In this document: one piece after another, positions 27,690 to 36,738 of the stretch
How positions within the stretch are numbered: the first letter of the stretch is position 1
Layout: each line of letters begins with the position of its first letter
Source: Rhodohalobacter sp. 614A
Lineage (GTDB): Bacteria; Bacteroidota; Rhodothermia; Balneolales; Balneolaceae
Direction of reading: 5' to 3'
Assembly: GCF_021462415.1 (NCBI RefSeq)
Contig: NZ_JAKEDS010000001.1
Span: 1,956,273-2,020,272 of the forward strand
Length of the DNA stretch: 64,000 nt
The notes under the pieces: model-generated
Told to the model about the DNA's origin: nothing
The model's input: only the letters and a program-made list of their open reading frames with translations
Databases searched by the model: none
Made by a program: the position numbers and the translations under genes

Positions 27690-28850
27690 TTATTGATCCA
27701 CAAGAGCCGATTCAAAGGATCGGACTCCGGCCAGTTCAATGGCCTCGAAATCCTCGCGGAATTCTTTCATCTCTTCATCCGTGAATTCAACATCAAGTGA
27801 TCCGAGATCTTCTTTCAGATGATGGAGTTTAGTCGTTCCCGGAATGGGCACGATAAACGGTTTTTGAGCCAGCAGCCATGCGAGTGAAACTTGCGCAGGT
27901 GTTGCATCCTTACGTACGCCCCAATCCCGAATCAGATTTAAAAGCGCCATATTTTGTTCCAAGTTTGCGGGAGAAAACGATTCAACAGAGCTGAGCCGGG
28001 CATTTTCAGAAAAGCGGCTGTATTCGTTAAACTTGTCTCCAAAAAAGCCACGTGCAACCGGTCCCCAGGGTACAAAACCGATTCCTAATTCTTCGCAAGT
28101 ATCCAGAATCTGGTTTTCAGGAAATCGTTCTAAAAGTGAGTATTGAGTTTGAAGTGCCGCAACGGGCTGAACAGCATGTGCCCGGCGAATGGTATCCGGT
28201 GCCATTTCCGAAAGCCCAAAGTGAAGAGTTTTTCCTTCATCAATCAAGTCACGAACGGTTCCCGCAATATCTTCAATTGGCACATCAGGATCGAGTCGGT
28301 GGCAATAAAGCAGGTCAATTCGATCTGTTTGGAGCCGCTGAAGCATTCCCTCGACAGCCTGGCGAATGTGCTCCGGCCGGCTGTTTCGTCCACCTCTTCC
28401 CCCATTCCCCAAATCGAACCCAAACTTGGAGGCTATCACCACATCATCCCGAACGGGCGCTAATGCTTCCCCGACAAGTTCTTCATCTGTAAATGGTCCA
28501 TAAACTTCTGCCGTATCAAAAAAAGTCACGCCGAGATCCACAGCCCCGCGAATCACGGGAATCATCTCTTCATTGGCGCGAGGCGGGTTGTAGGAACCCG
28601 ACTTCATACTCATACATCCCAACCCAATGGGCGAAACTTCAAGATCACCAAGCATTCGGGTTTCCCCGGCAGATTGAATACGGCTCTTTTTAGAATCTAT
28701 TTCAGACACCTCTGAAGAATTCGCTCTGGAAGATGTCCATGCTAATGAAGCCAGTGTTAAACCGGCTCCTGCACCCGCCGTTTTTCTCAGAAAATCCCTG
28801 CGGCTGGTTTTATTCATTTCCGTATTGGATGATTCTTTCTCTTTTTTCAT
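27690..28850 (-). CDS. aldo/keto reductase with Tat signal
   Basis: The 386 residues start with a Tat signal (SRRDFLRKTAGAGAGLTLASLAW, about 16-38), so the enzyme is probably exported folded with its cofactor. Met12 (28817) is an alternative start that keeps the signal. The AKR domain follows: GCMSMKSGSYNPPRAN, FFDTAEVYGPFTDEELVG with Asp and Tyr, VIASKFGFD with Lys and LLYCHRLDPDVP with His. FIVPIPGTTKLHHLKEDL is the NADP-binding end. It closely resembles YhdN-like aldo/keto reductases. A decayed C-terminal copy of a related gene lies just upstream at 29159-29311. Confidence 0.92.
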   Translation of the reverse strand: MKKEKESSNTEMNKTSRRDFLRKTAGAGAGLTLASLAWTSSRANSSEVSEIDSKKSRIQSAGETRMLGDLEVSPIGLGCMSMKSGSYNPPRANEEMIPVIRGAVDLGVTFFDTAEVYGPFTDEELVGEALAPVRDDVVIASKFGFDLGNGGRGGRNSRPEHIRQAVEGMLQRLQTDRIDLLYCHRLDPDVPIEDIAGTVRDLIDEGKTLHFGLSEMAPDTIRRAHAVQPVAALQTQYSLLERFPENQILDTCEELGIGFVPWGPVARGFFGDKFNEYSRFSENARLSSVESFSPANLEQNMALLNLIRDWGVRKDATPAQVSLAWLLAQKPFIVPIPGTTKLHHLKEDLGSLDVEFTDEEMKEFREDFEAIELAGVRSFESALVDQ

Positions 28851-28900
28851 GATTTTGGCTTTTGGTTGAGGGTTTTAAAAAGGGTTTATTCCCTGAAAAA

Positions 28901-29011
28901 GTCATCGCGAACGGAGTGAAGTCCCGAAAAGGGATGCCTTTGGTGCAATCTCCATATTTGATCGCTGCCAGGAGATTGCCGCGTCGTCGCTAAACTCCTC
29001 CTCGCAATGTC
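28901..29011. repeat. 111-bp palindromic intergenic repeat, copy A
   Basis: It begins GTCATCGCGA and ends CTCGCAATGTC, so the ends are near-perfect inverted repeats. The interior has TGCAATCTCC and, in the other half, GGAGATTGCCGCGTCG. This is the layout of the GTCATTGCGAGG...CCTCGCAATGAC type of dispersed element common in this bacterial group. Copy B follows 23 bases later and is also 111 bases long. Confidence 0.75.
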
Positions 29012-29034
29012 AAAAAATATTCAATGGGTTTACT

Positions 29035-29145
29035 GTCATCGCGAGTTCCGTGATTTTCGGAACGTGGCGATCTCCATGCATCAACAAAGTTTTTGGCATA
29101 ATTACGTTCGGGGACTGCCGCGGCCGCAGGCTTTCTCGCAATGAC
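29035..29145. repeat. 111-bp palindromic intergenic repeat, copy B
   Basis: It begins GTCATCGCGAG and ends CTCGCAATGAC. GGCGATCTCC and GGGGACTGCCGCGG correspond to the interior of copy A, with many differences. The two copies are in tandem between the Tat-tagged aldo/keto reductase and a pseudogene remnant, a site that seems prone to insertion. Confidence 0.75.
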
Positions 29146-29158
29146 TTTTGCATTCATT

Positions 29159-29311
29159 TTAATTACCCGTTATTTCTTCCAATTCCTTCGGATATCTCGC
29201 GCCCTGTACGTCTATTTTTGATAAAGCGTTTTCAATCTGATCACGATCATCAGATGTAAGCTCAATCTCAGCCGCTCCAATATTACTCTCCAAATGTTTC
29301 AGCTTTGCAGT
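29159..29311 (-). pseudogene. C-terminal remnant of an aldo/keto reductase
   Basis: The minus strand is open from a stop just above 29311 down to TAA at 29159-29161 and reads AKLKHLESNIGAAEIELTSD, ending with QGARYPKELEEI. That is the standard C-terminal end of YajO/YhdN-type aldo/keto reductases (NADP-binding helix, then LT-D and G-RYP). No start codon, catalytic residues or upstream body remain, so it is a decayed fragment, cut off close to the palindromic repeats. The rest of the 28851-29345 gap holds only those repeats. Confidence 0.75.
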
Positions 29312-29345
29312 TTAGATTTCAAACACTGCCTACTACATAATAATA

Positions 29346-30101
29346 CTAAAAACGAAACGAGTAATTTAAACTGATATTCCAGAGCGGGTCCGTGTTGGTA
29401 ATCTCCGTATCAATCACTTTGTTAATGGTTGATGAAACGGTAACCGGAATATTTTTCATACCCAGCGCAATGCTTGCAGCTACATAAAACCCGTCAATTT
29501 TATCGATTTTTAAATAATAGATCTGCGGTCTTAGATTCATGTACAGATCACTAAAAAGAGGAATATCAGGAATACTTGTAAAAAAACTCAGGTAATGGGT
29601 TTGATCGGGTACGGAGGACTCAAACCCGTGTCCAAGTAAATAATAAAATCCAATATCAACATTTTCAGCTACTGAATAACTTGTGTTGATATCACCTGCT
29701 AAAAATTGGCGTGCTTCCATAATTTCTTCTGATTCATCGGCTTCATCAATGAGTGCAGGAACGGTTCGAAAATTATACGCCGGATGAGCTCCTATCCGGA
29801 ATGAAAATTTATTATTTCTAATAATATCATATCGAAACCAAAACAGAAACGACCACGGTTTGCCTTCTAGTGAAAACCGTAATTCCGGCTCAAACCGAAA
29901 CCGTTTCCCTACGGACAAATTGTAGATCATGGCCGGTTCGCCAAGCGACAGTGAGGGAACTGTGGAAATCCCTTCGTTCATCACACTAATACTTCCTGAT
30001 ACATCCAGTTTTTCCGTTGAATTTTCTTGTGAGAACCCCACCGTTGCCAAGCTTACAATGATTATTATCAGAAGGGTGATTCTGAGTACAGTTTTGGTCA
30101 T
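29346..30101 (-). CDS. predicted outer-membrane beta-barrel-type protein
   Basis: I do not recognise a named family. I start at the Met of MTKTVLRITLLIIIIVSLATVGFSQ (30101), because this gives a clear signal peptide; the frame extends 16 residues further upstream. The mature protein (about 225 residues) alternates polar and apolar residues in strands such as FRFEPELRFSLEGKPWSFLFWFRYDI and ends NISLNYSFRF, with an aromatic last residue as in barrel proteins. It stands between the pseudogene region and the acetyltransferase gene on the same strand. Confidence 0.75.
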   Translation of the reverse strand: MTKTVLRITLLIIIIVSLATVGFSQENSTEKLDVSGSISVMNEGISTVPSLSLGEPAMIYNLSVGKRFRFEPELRFSLEGKPWSFLFWFRYDIIRNNKFSFRIGAHPAYNFRTVPALIDEADESEEIMEARQFLAGDINTSYSVAENVDIGFYYLLGHGFESSVPDQTHYLSFFTSIPDIPLFSDLYMNLRPQIYYLKIDKIDGFYVAASIALGMKNIPVTVSSTINKVIDTEITNTDPLWNISLNYSFRF

Positions 30102-30228
30102 CGTTAAATTTTCTTTATTTAGAATTATGAAATAAATGTATACCGACAATCCTCCATCTAATTATTCTTATCAAACAAACCCTTACAAAATTCAAACAAT
30201 CCATTCATTGTTTACTAAACCTGTTTTA

Positions 30229-30813
30229 TCACAACTCTTTCATCACTTTTGCCGGTACACCCGCTACAACCGTATTCGCCGGTATGTCTTTAGTAACTAC
30301 AGCGCCGGCCGCCACCACAGAATTTTCTCCGATCGTAATACCCGGTAATATCGTCGCAGCCGCACCAATCCATGCATTGCGTTTGATCAGCACCGAACCG
30401 GGAACCATTGTTTTTCGATTGGTTACTTCCACAGGATGATTCTCAGATGTAATATTTACTCTTGGACCAATCATTACATCGTCTTCAATAGTGATACCAC
30501 CCAAATCCAAAAATGAACAGGCGTGGTTGATAAACACATTTTTACCCAATCGAATGGCCTTTCCAACATTGGTATAGAAAGGAGGAAAAACCGTGGTGCT
30601 TTCATCAACTTCTTCGCCGATTATTTCTCCCAAAAACTTTCGTACTTCATCTATATTCTTCGATGCATTCAGTTTGCCGGATAATTCTATCGTTCGGTTT
30701 ACTTCTTCACGGATTTTAGTATAATCAGGATCATCCATTGAAATCATCTTTCCGGCTTTCAGCCTTTCAAAAATGTCTTTCCCGTTTTTTATTTCCTTTT
30801 CAGAAGGCATCAT
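30229..30813 (-). CDS. hexapeptide-repeat O-acetyltransferase (maltose/galactoside acetyltransferase-like)
   Basis: The 194 residues have an N-terminal Mac-type helical segment (MMPSEKEIKNGKDIFERLKAG) and a left-handed beta-helix: VFINHACSFLDLGGITIEDDVMIGPRVNI, NAWIGAAATILPGITIGENSVVAAGAVVTKDIPANTVVAGVPAKV. The catalytic His lies in SENHPVEV. The enzyme would transfer acetyl groups from acetyl-CoA to a sugar or similar hydroxyl. Its neighbours (GH97, AraC, cupin) fit sugar metabolism but do not fix the substrate. Confidence 0.92.
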   Translation of the reverse strand: MMPSEKEIKNGKDIFERLKAGKMISMDDPDYTKIREEVNRTIELSGKLNASKNIDEVRKFLGEIIGEEVDESTTVFPPFYTNVGKAIRLGKNVFINHACSFLDLGGITIEDDVMIGPRVNITSENHPVEVTNRKTMVPGSVLIKRNAWIGAAATILPGITIGENSVVAAGAVVTKDIPANTVVAGVPAKVMKEL

Positions 30814-31168
30814 TAAAAAAATCGTTTTTCATTTCTAAGTATAGGAAGGGTAAGTAAGTTGTCATTGTGGATTTGTGTTTTGAGACATGGCAAACTCCCT
30901 GCTTAAGTGATTGCCACAATACGTTCAATCAACGACAAAAAATCCCATTCAACAGAAAGCTATGAAGAAAGGAGAAACCGAAAATATACGATTTACAGAA
31001 AGGTTTATAGATTTTACTTCTATTTGTTATTCTGGATATCATACTGGGAAATTTCGATTCCTGATTTTCTGAATTGAGATAAAGCAGGAGTCTTATTTGT
31101 AAACGGGAGAAGCTAAAATGAAAACGTTGCAATATTTAAAATGAATTTTTAATTATTGGAGATATCCA
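30814..31168. other. 355-base spacer, divergent promoter region
   Basis: AT-rich spacer between the minus-strand acetyltransferase gene and the plus-strand GH97 gene. I see no convincing gene or RNA. A minus-strand open frame at 30929-31132 is rich in Phe/Ser/Ile and looks like chance. GGAG at 31159-31162 is a good ribosome site for the GH97 start at 31169. Confidence 0.5.
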
Positions 31169-33133
31169 ATGCAGATAAAAATCAAAACAATGATGAAAAA
31201 ATACTTGATGACCGGTTTCATGTGCGTTATGTCTTATTGTGTGATGGCCCAGGAACCGGTGAAAGTGAAAGGGCCTGATGGCTTGTTAGAAGTTCAAATA
31301 GAGGAGAACAATGGATCGCCTGTTTATACAGTTTGGTACAACGGTAAGAACTTCCTCAATCCTTCACCTCTGGGCCTCAAAACATCCATTGGAAACTTTG
31401 CTGATTCTTTGTCTTTTACCTCTCATTCCGTCCGATTAGTGGAAGAAACCTATGAGATGGATAGAGGTAAGTTTAGCCGCATACACTACAAAGCCAATGA
31501 ACTTACCTGTAAATTTGTGAATGCTGCCGGAGATACGTTGCATACCATATTTCGGGTAAGTGACCATGATGTGGCTTTTTCTTATCGGGTGACGGCTGCA
31601 GATGACAAAACCAAGCTTAAGGTTTTTAGTGAAGCTACCGGATTTGATCTGCCGGATCACAGTACGACATTTATTACCCCGCAGGCATTACCCATGACCG
31701 GCTGGCAAAATACGAAGCCAAGTTATGAGGAGGAATATACGTATGATGAACCCGTAGGCACGCCATCAAAAAATGGAGTGGGTTATACATTCCCGGCACT
31801 TTTTAAAGTTGGTGAAGAAGGCTGGGTGTTAATCTCTGAAACCGGTGTCGATAGCCGATATGTTGGAGCCAGGTTAGGTGAAGGCACAGAAGATGGTTTA
31901 TACCCGCTAAAATTTCCCCAACCGGGCGAAAATAATGGCATCGGAGAAACCTATGCGGCGATGGGCTTACCGGCTCAAACGGCATGGCGTACGATAACGG
32001 TTGGTGAATCTCTGAAACCAATTGTAGAATCTACCGTGGCCTTTGATGTTGTGAAACCGCATTATCAACCCTCAATAGATTATGAGACGGGCCGCGCTAC
32101 CTGGAGTTGGATTGTATGGCAGGACCTAAGTATCAATTACGAAGATCAGCTCAGGTTTATCGATTTGGCGGCGGAATTGGAGTTTGAGTTCGTGCTGATC
32201 GACAACTGGTGGGATCGTAATATTGGACGAGACCACATTGAAGAACTTGTGGACTATGCCGCATCAAAAGATGTAGGAGTAATCCTATGGTATAATTCCA
32301 ATGGCTGGTGGAATAATGCCCCTCAGACTCCACAAGATCGCATGAATACCGCCCCAGCCAGAATGAAGGAAATGGCCTGGCTACAAAGTATTGGAGTCAA
32401 AGGCCTAAAAGTAGACTTCTTTGGCGGTGATAAGCAGCAAACCATCGAGCTCTATGAAGATATTTTGACGGATGCCAATAAGTACGGACTTACGATTAAC
32501 TTTCATGGTTCTACCTTGCCCAGGGGATGGCAGCGAATGTATCCCAATTTTGTAACCTCCGAAGCCGTTTTGGCTTCTGAAAATCTTATTTTCAATCAAG
32601 AGCATGCAGATAAACATGCTTTTAATGCAACTATACTTCCGTTTACCAGAAATGCTGTAGGAGCGATGGATTTTGCTCCCGTCTTTTTTAATAAGAGACT
32701 TTCAAAAGACAATAGCTCTGGCAATATTCGTAAAACAACTGATGCTTTTGAAGTAGCTACTTCCGTTTTGTACTTCTCTCCAATACAGCATTTTGGGATG
32801 ACACCCAATAATCTTGAAGAGCAACCGGAACACGTACTCAATTTTATTAAGGAAGTACCCACGACATGGGATGAAACAGCGTTTATCGATGGATACCCCG
32901 GAAAGCATGTCGTAATGGCCCGAAGAAAAAGCGAAAAATGGTTTGTTGTAGCAGTAAACGGCGAAAGAAAAGAAAAGGAGCTGACGGTGACACTGCCGAT
33001 GTTGGCGAATCGTGAAGTGAATTACATTTTTGATAAAGAAGATCGATCGGCTGGCATTAGAAAAGTGAAATTGAATGATAATGGAGAGGTACGTTTGAAG
33101 CTTCAATCGGAAGGGGGCGCGGTCCTCTATTAA
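31169..33133 (+). CDS. secreted glycoside hydrolase family 97 enzyme
   Basis: The 654 residues carry a signal peptide (about 8-28, ending CVMAQ) and the three GH97 regions: N-terminal beta-sandwich (VKVKGPDGLLEVQIEE onward), TIM barrel (about 300-560) and a C-terminal beta domain. In the barrel GLKVDFFGGD places Asp416 where retaining GH97 alpha-galactosidases have their nucleophile, and SEAVLASE about 45 residues later supplies a glutamate. This favours an alpha-galactosidase-like retaining member over the inverting SusB type, but I cannot prove it. It is alone on its strand, converging with the AraC gene. Confidence 0.9.
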   Translation: MQIKIKTMMKKYLMTGFMCVMSYCVMAQEPVKVKGPDGLLEVQIEENNGSPVYTVWYNGKNFLNPSPLGLKTSIGNFADSLSFTSHSVRLVEETYEMDRGKFSRIHYKANELTCKFVNAAGDTLHTIFRVSDHDVAFSYRVTAADDKTKLKVFSEATGFDLPDHSTTFITPQALPMTGWQNTKPSYEEEYTYDEPVGTPSKNGVGYTFPALFKVGEEGWVLISETGVDSRYVGARLGEGTEDGLYPLKFPQPGENNGIGETYAAMGLPAQTAWRTITVGESLKPIVESTVAFDVVKPHYQPSIDYETGRATWSWIVWQDLSINYEDQLRFIDLAAELEFEFVLIDNWWDRNIGRDHIEELVDYAASKDVGVILWYNSNGWWNNAPQTPQDRMNTAPARMKEMAWLQSIGVKGLKVDFFGGDKQQTIELYEDILTDANKYGLTINFHGSTLPRGWQRMYPNFVTSEAVLASENLIFNQEHADKHAFNATILPFTRNAVGAMDFAPVFFNKRLSKDNSSGNIRKTTDAFEVATSVLYFSPIQHFGMTPNNLEEQPEHVLNFIKEVPTTWDETAFIDGYPGKHVVMARRKSEKWFVVAVNGERKEKELTVTLPMLANREVNYIFDKEDRSAGIRKVKLNDNGEVRLKLQSEGGAVLY

Positions 33134-33227
33134 TATTCTCTTGTATCCTTACAGTTAATGAGGTGCTTATAGACCGTAGAAATTGACCACTACAAGTGGA
33201 TTTATTCGGACTCAATAACAAAGAATA

Positions 33228-34178
33228 TCATGCGCCGGCGAGTTTGGATTTTTGTCTCTTCCTGAATTCAGAGGGAGTAAGATCCGTATGATTTTTGAAG
33301 AATTTGGAAAAATTGTTGGGATACTCAAAACCTAATTGATAAGCAATCTGAGACATGTTGGAATGGCCATCTCGAAGGAGTTTTTTCGCTTTTTGAAGAA
33401 TAAACTCATGAATAGTTTCAATAGCCGTTTTTTCGGTGTGATGTTTTACAATATCCCCCAAATAATTCGGCGATAAATGGAGTTTATCCGCAAAATATTG
33501 AACGGTTGGTATCTGATTAACTTCTTTGTTATAGTAATCCCGCAGCAATTGCTGGAACTCTGTAACAATGGGGTTGTATTTTTTGATGTCTGTAGAAAAT
33601 TGCCTGCGGTAAAAGGATTCAATCAGTGAAACCAACACATGTGTGTAAGAGATGAGAACGGAGATATTCTCCGGGTTTTCGTGATAGTGACGGTTCAATG
33701 CGCTAAAAATCTCTTTAATCTCCCTCTCTTCGCTTTCGTTTAAACCAAGCACCTCATGGCTGCCGTATTCCATATAATTCTGGAAAAGATATCGGTGTTT
33801 ATTGATGATGTCTTTACTCAACTGCAAATAAAATCCTTTAATGGGTCCCTCAAGATCCCATTCAAGACGAGTGCTTGGGCTGTAAAAAAACAGGCCGGAA
33901 ACAGGATCAGGATTTTTCGGGTCGTAATAAGGGGCCGCCCGGTTCACATAGTTTCTCTTGTAAGAAATGCGGTAATAATCAATTTTTACAGGTTCGGATA
34001 TCAATCGGGGTGAATCAGAATCCTGGTATCGTCCCAAATCAATATGCTCATTCCGGGGCTCAGGCATCCCCACATATCGATTGTAATCTTTAAAATTGGT
34101 AAACGTCTTCATGAAATCCCGATGTTTATTCCTTTTCAGAGTTTGAATAAACGTCGATATTTTCGATTTCATTTCCAA
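33228..34178 (-). CDS. AraC-family transcriptional regulator
   Basis: The 316 residues have an N-terminal ligand-binding half (RISYKRNYVNRAAPYYDPKNPDPVSGLFFYSP) and a C-terminal AraC DNA-binding region: NYLGDIVKHHTEKTAIETIHEF, LQKAKKLLRDGHSNMSQIAYQLGFEYPNNFSKFFKNHTDLTPSEFR. Met23 (34112) is an equally good start because relatives begin near MKTFTNFKDYNRY. Upstream of it lies a secreted cupin on the same strand, and the pair repeats the AraC/cupin pairing seen at 24-27.6 kb. The controlled genes are probably the cupin or GH97. Confidence 0.9.
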   Translation of the reverse strand: MEMKSKISTFIQTLKRNKHRDFMKTFTNFKDYNRYVGMPEPRNEHIDLGRYQDSDSPRLISEPVKIDYYRISYKRNYVNRAAPYYDPKNPDPVSGLFFYSPSTRLEWDLEGPIKGFYLQLSKDIINKHRYLFQNYMEYGSHEVLGLNESEEREIKEIFSALNRHYHENPENISVLISYTHVLVSLIESFYRRQFSTDIKKYNPIVTEFQQLLRDYYNKEVNQIPTVQYFADKLHLSPNYLGDIVKHHTEKTAIETIHEFILQKAKKLLRDGHSNMSQIAYQLGFEYPNNFSKFFKNHTDLTPSEFRKRQKSKLAGA

Positions 34179-34205
34179 AATGGAATGAAGAACATCGTGT
34201 GATAC

Positions 34206-34700
34206 TTAATTCAAAAACTCCTCGTCTGTAACCGGATCACCCCAATTCACAATTCCTTTTTCTGTATTCGGAATCAGATAGATATGATTCATTCCACTGT
34301 CTTCTGAGGCCCCATGCCAGTGATTAACATTGGGTGGGCATTGTACAACATCCCCTTTTTTGATGATCTCTTTTTCCTCACCTTCAATCTGGTGATATCC
34401 TATTCCGGAGGTGACAATTAAGATTTGTCCGGCCGGATGCGAATGCCAATTGCTTCTTGCTCCCGCTTCAAATTCAACATTTCCGCCTAACATGTTATAG
34501 ACGTCATCATTTTCAATCAAACCGGTTACCCACACATTACCCGTAAAAAACTGTTCCGACCCTAATTCACCTTTAGGAAAAATAGCTTCATTCTCTGCAC
34601 TCGTGCCTGATTCTTGTCCATGTGCATAATCCACAGAGTGGAGTAAAATCATAAGAGTTCCAATAATTGTAGCTGATTTTCTTATGCGTTTTTTCATCAT
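34206..34700 (-). CDS. secreted cupin domain protein
   Basis: The 164 residues start with a signal peptide (KSATIIGTLMILLHSVDYAHG) and contain one cupin: ARSNWHSHPAGQILIVTSGIGYHQ and KKGDVVQCPPNVNHWHGASEDSG with three metal-binding histidines. It is very similar in layout to the cytoplasmic cupin at 24003-24401 (both share HSHPAGQ/HTHPAGQ and HWHGAS), but exported. It lies 27 bases from the AraC start and is transcribed in the same direction. Role unknown. Confidence 0.87.
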   Translation of the reverse strand: MMKKRIRKSATIIGTLMILLHSVDYAHGQESGTSAENEAIFPKGELGSEQFFTGNVWVTGLIENDDVYNMLGGNVEFEAGARSNWHSHPAGQILIVTSGIGYHQIEGEEKEIIKKGDVVQCPPNVNHWHGASEDSGMNHIYLIPNTEKGIVNWGDPVTDEEFLN

Positions 34701-34835
34701 GAATAGTTTGAATTAAGATTGTAATTCTTTCCGGAAAGGAAAATCTCACACTAATCTAAAAAAATAGGAATAGCGAAAAATATCCAACCTACAGAAAGCC
34801 GTATATATTTTACGGCTTTGTAAACTTTCATGAGA

Positions 34836-36596
34836 TTATTCTTGATTAGATAATCCGGCTTGATATTGCAACGCTTCCAAAGCAGCCGATAAATAAACCA
34901 TTGGTGCATTCCAGTTAATAGCAATTTCGTTGGATGCATACGAGCAATAATCATCCAGATAGGAAAGAGCGGGAAGGTCAGACGGATACTCACAGCCATC
35001 CTGTTGCCCCGCATTAGGTCCGCCGGCCAACAAACCGGGCACCGGTTCAGAAATCAGATGGGCACCTGACGGACGATGATGAATGTTTATGGGAGTTTTA
35101 TCGCCAAAGCCTGTTAGGAATGAATAGCCCGTTGCATTTCGCCCCAGAAGATAATCCAGGTTTGAAAGTGCATGATCGAGATAATCGCGGTGTTCTGTAA
35201 TAAGATACGCCTGAATCAATACAATTCCCTGGTTAGCTGCAGTCGATGAGCTTCCCCAAATGTAATTCCCGGCGCTTCGATCCATGACAGTTTGATAGCC
35301 GGTTTCTGTCCCGCTGTTAATTAAACTATCTGCCAGCGAAACGATTATCTGGCTGGCTTTGGTGATATCATCCGGAGCAGTTTCAGAGAGATCATCAGAC
35401 AGGCGAGCTATAGTATAGTAAGCGAGGGAACGTACATTTTGCCAGCTTGGAACCGTGGCCTGATCCGACGGGAAAAGATCGATTGCATTGTAGAAAAGAG
35501 AATTTTTTGTTGTAGCAAAAAGCTCCGTTGCCGCCCAAATAAATTCATCAGAAGCATCGCTGTCACCATATTCACCGGTAGTGATATCAGGGTCAAACTG
35601 ATCGTTCAACTCATTTTGATTGTATAGTTGATCCTGGTTTTGACGAGCCCACAGCCATGCGTTGAGTGATGCGATGACGGCTGAATCCGCGAAGGCAGGT
35701 GCTTCACCCGGATACTCCCGAAACACCCGTGCGGCTTGTGCCATCACCGCGGCAAAGTTTAACGTTCCGGTGACGCTTTTTTGAATAACATACCTTGCAT
35801 TGGTGTCCTCAACCGGCATTACTTGTCCGGAAAAGTTTGCGGACGTCAGTTTGTGATAGACTCCGCCATCGGCAGGATCCTGCATTTTCATATACCAGCG
35901 GAGATTCCAAAGCACTTCATCCAAAATATCGGGCAGCCGGTTCTCGCTTTCGGGAATATCCGTTTCAAACGTTTGCATGAACTCCGGAAAATCTTCGTAC
36001 AAAGAGAGAAGTGTGGCCGTTGAAATTCCTGAGTTTACGGCGTATTTGTTGTAATCTCCGGCATCATACCAGCCTCCGGGAGCCGAAATTGTGGAATCAA
36101 CCGGACGATTTGATGAGGCTGCCGAGGGATGAATCAGAACCACATCATCCGGGTGGCCGGCAGGTCGGGCCCACTTTCCACCGTATTCAAATGGAATGGC
36201 AGTTGATGCTCTTTGAAAATAGAATCCTTTCAATGCAGCTTTGGCGACGTCTTCATGAACATTTTCTGAAATTGAAAAGGAATAGGAGTAGCCTAATTCT
36301 GGAATCCAGACGATGTATTGTCCGGTTTGATTTAATTGAGAAAAATCAGCGATTCGAACTGTTTCACCGGAATTTGGAGATTCAAAACTGTCGCTGAGTT
36401 GACCGGTGTGAAGTGTGTCTGAAAAATCCGGTGAGACAATGTAGAAAATTCCCGAAGCGCTCTCCGGCACTACAGCCATTTTTTGCGCTTCCGGATAAAA
36501 TCCGATTTGATTCAGTTTAATGTCATCAGTGAGCCGCTGTGCGGAAACTATTTGAGTAAGCAGAAATGAACAAATTAGAAATACAATTCTTTTCAT
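34836..36596 (-). CDS. secreted endoglucanase, glycoside hydrolase family 9
   Basis: The 586 residues have a signal peptide (MKRIVFLICSFLLTQIVSAQ), an N-terminal CelD-type Ig-like domain (about 24-110, IKLNQIGFYPEAQKMAVV) and the (alpha/alpha)6 GH9 barrel. GGWYDAGDYNKY (174-185) carries the catalytic Asp pair, HHRPSGAH marks the GH9 signature and SNEIAINWNAP at the end carries the acid Glu557. It should cut beta-1,4-glucan in the periplasm or outside. It is monocistronic; no dockerin or carbohydrate-binding module is seen. Confidence 0.95.
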   Translation of the reverse strand: MKRIVFLICSFLLTQIVSAQRLTDDIKLNQIGFYPEAQKMAVVPESASGIFYIVSPDFSDTLHTGQLSDSFESPNSGETVRIADFSQLNQTGQYIVWIPELGYSYSFSISENVHEDVAKAALKGFYFQRASTAIPFEYGGKWARPAGHPDDVVLIHPSAASSNRPVDSTISAPGGWYDAGDYNKYAVNSGISTATLLSLYEDFPEFMQTFETDIPESENRLPDILDEVLWNLRWYMKMQDPADGGVYHKLTSANFSGQVMPVEDTNARYVIQKSVTGTLNFAAVMAQAARVFREYPGEAPAFADSAVIASLNAWLWARQNQDQLYNQNELNDQFDPDITTGEYGDSDASDEFIWAATELFATTKNSLFYNAIDLFPSDQATVPSWQNVRSLAYYTIARLSDDLSETAPDDITKASQIIVSLADSLINSGTETGYQTVMDRSAGNYIWGSSSTAANQGIVLIQAYLITEHRDYLDHALSNLDYLLGRNATGYSFLTGFGDKTPINIHHRPSGAHLISEPVPGLLAGGPNAGQQDGCEYPSDLPALSYLDDYCSYASNEIAINWNAPMVYLSAALEALQYQAGLSNQE

Positions 36597-36738
36597 GATA
36601 ATGCATTTGGTAGACCGTCTGTTTGAATGAAATGTAATTCATTTAGATTGTAAATCAGACAAAATTAGTTGAAAAAATTAGCTAATTACTGTCTGCTTTG
36701 CTTCCAGAAAATTGGCAGTATATGAGGAGGGGAGAAAT

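Noticed and set aside
29050-29259. 69-residue plus-strand frame across the second palindromic repeat
   Set aside because: It is made of repeat and antisense pseudogene sequence.
30929-31132. 67-residue minus-strand frame in the gap before GH97
   Set aside because: Composition is Phe/Ser/Ile-rich and without start context; likely chance.
34751-35014. 87-residue frame near the GH9 gene end
   Set aside because: Overlaps the GH9 gene in another frame; shadow.
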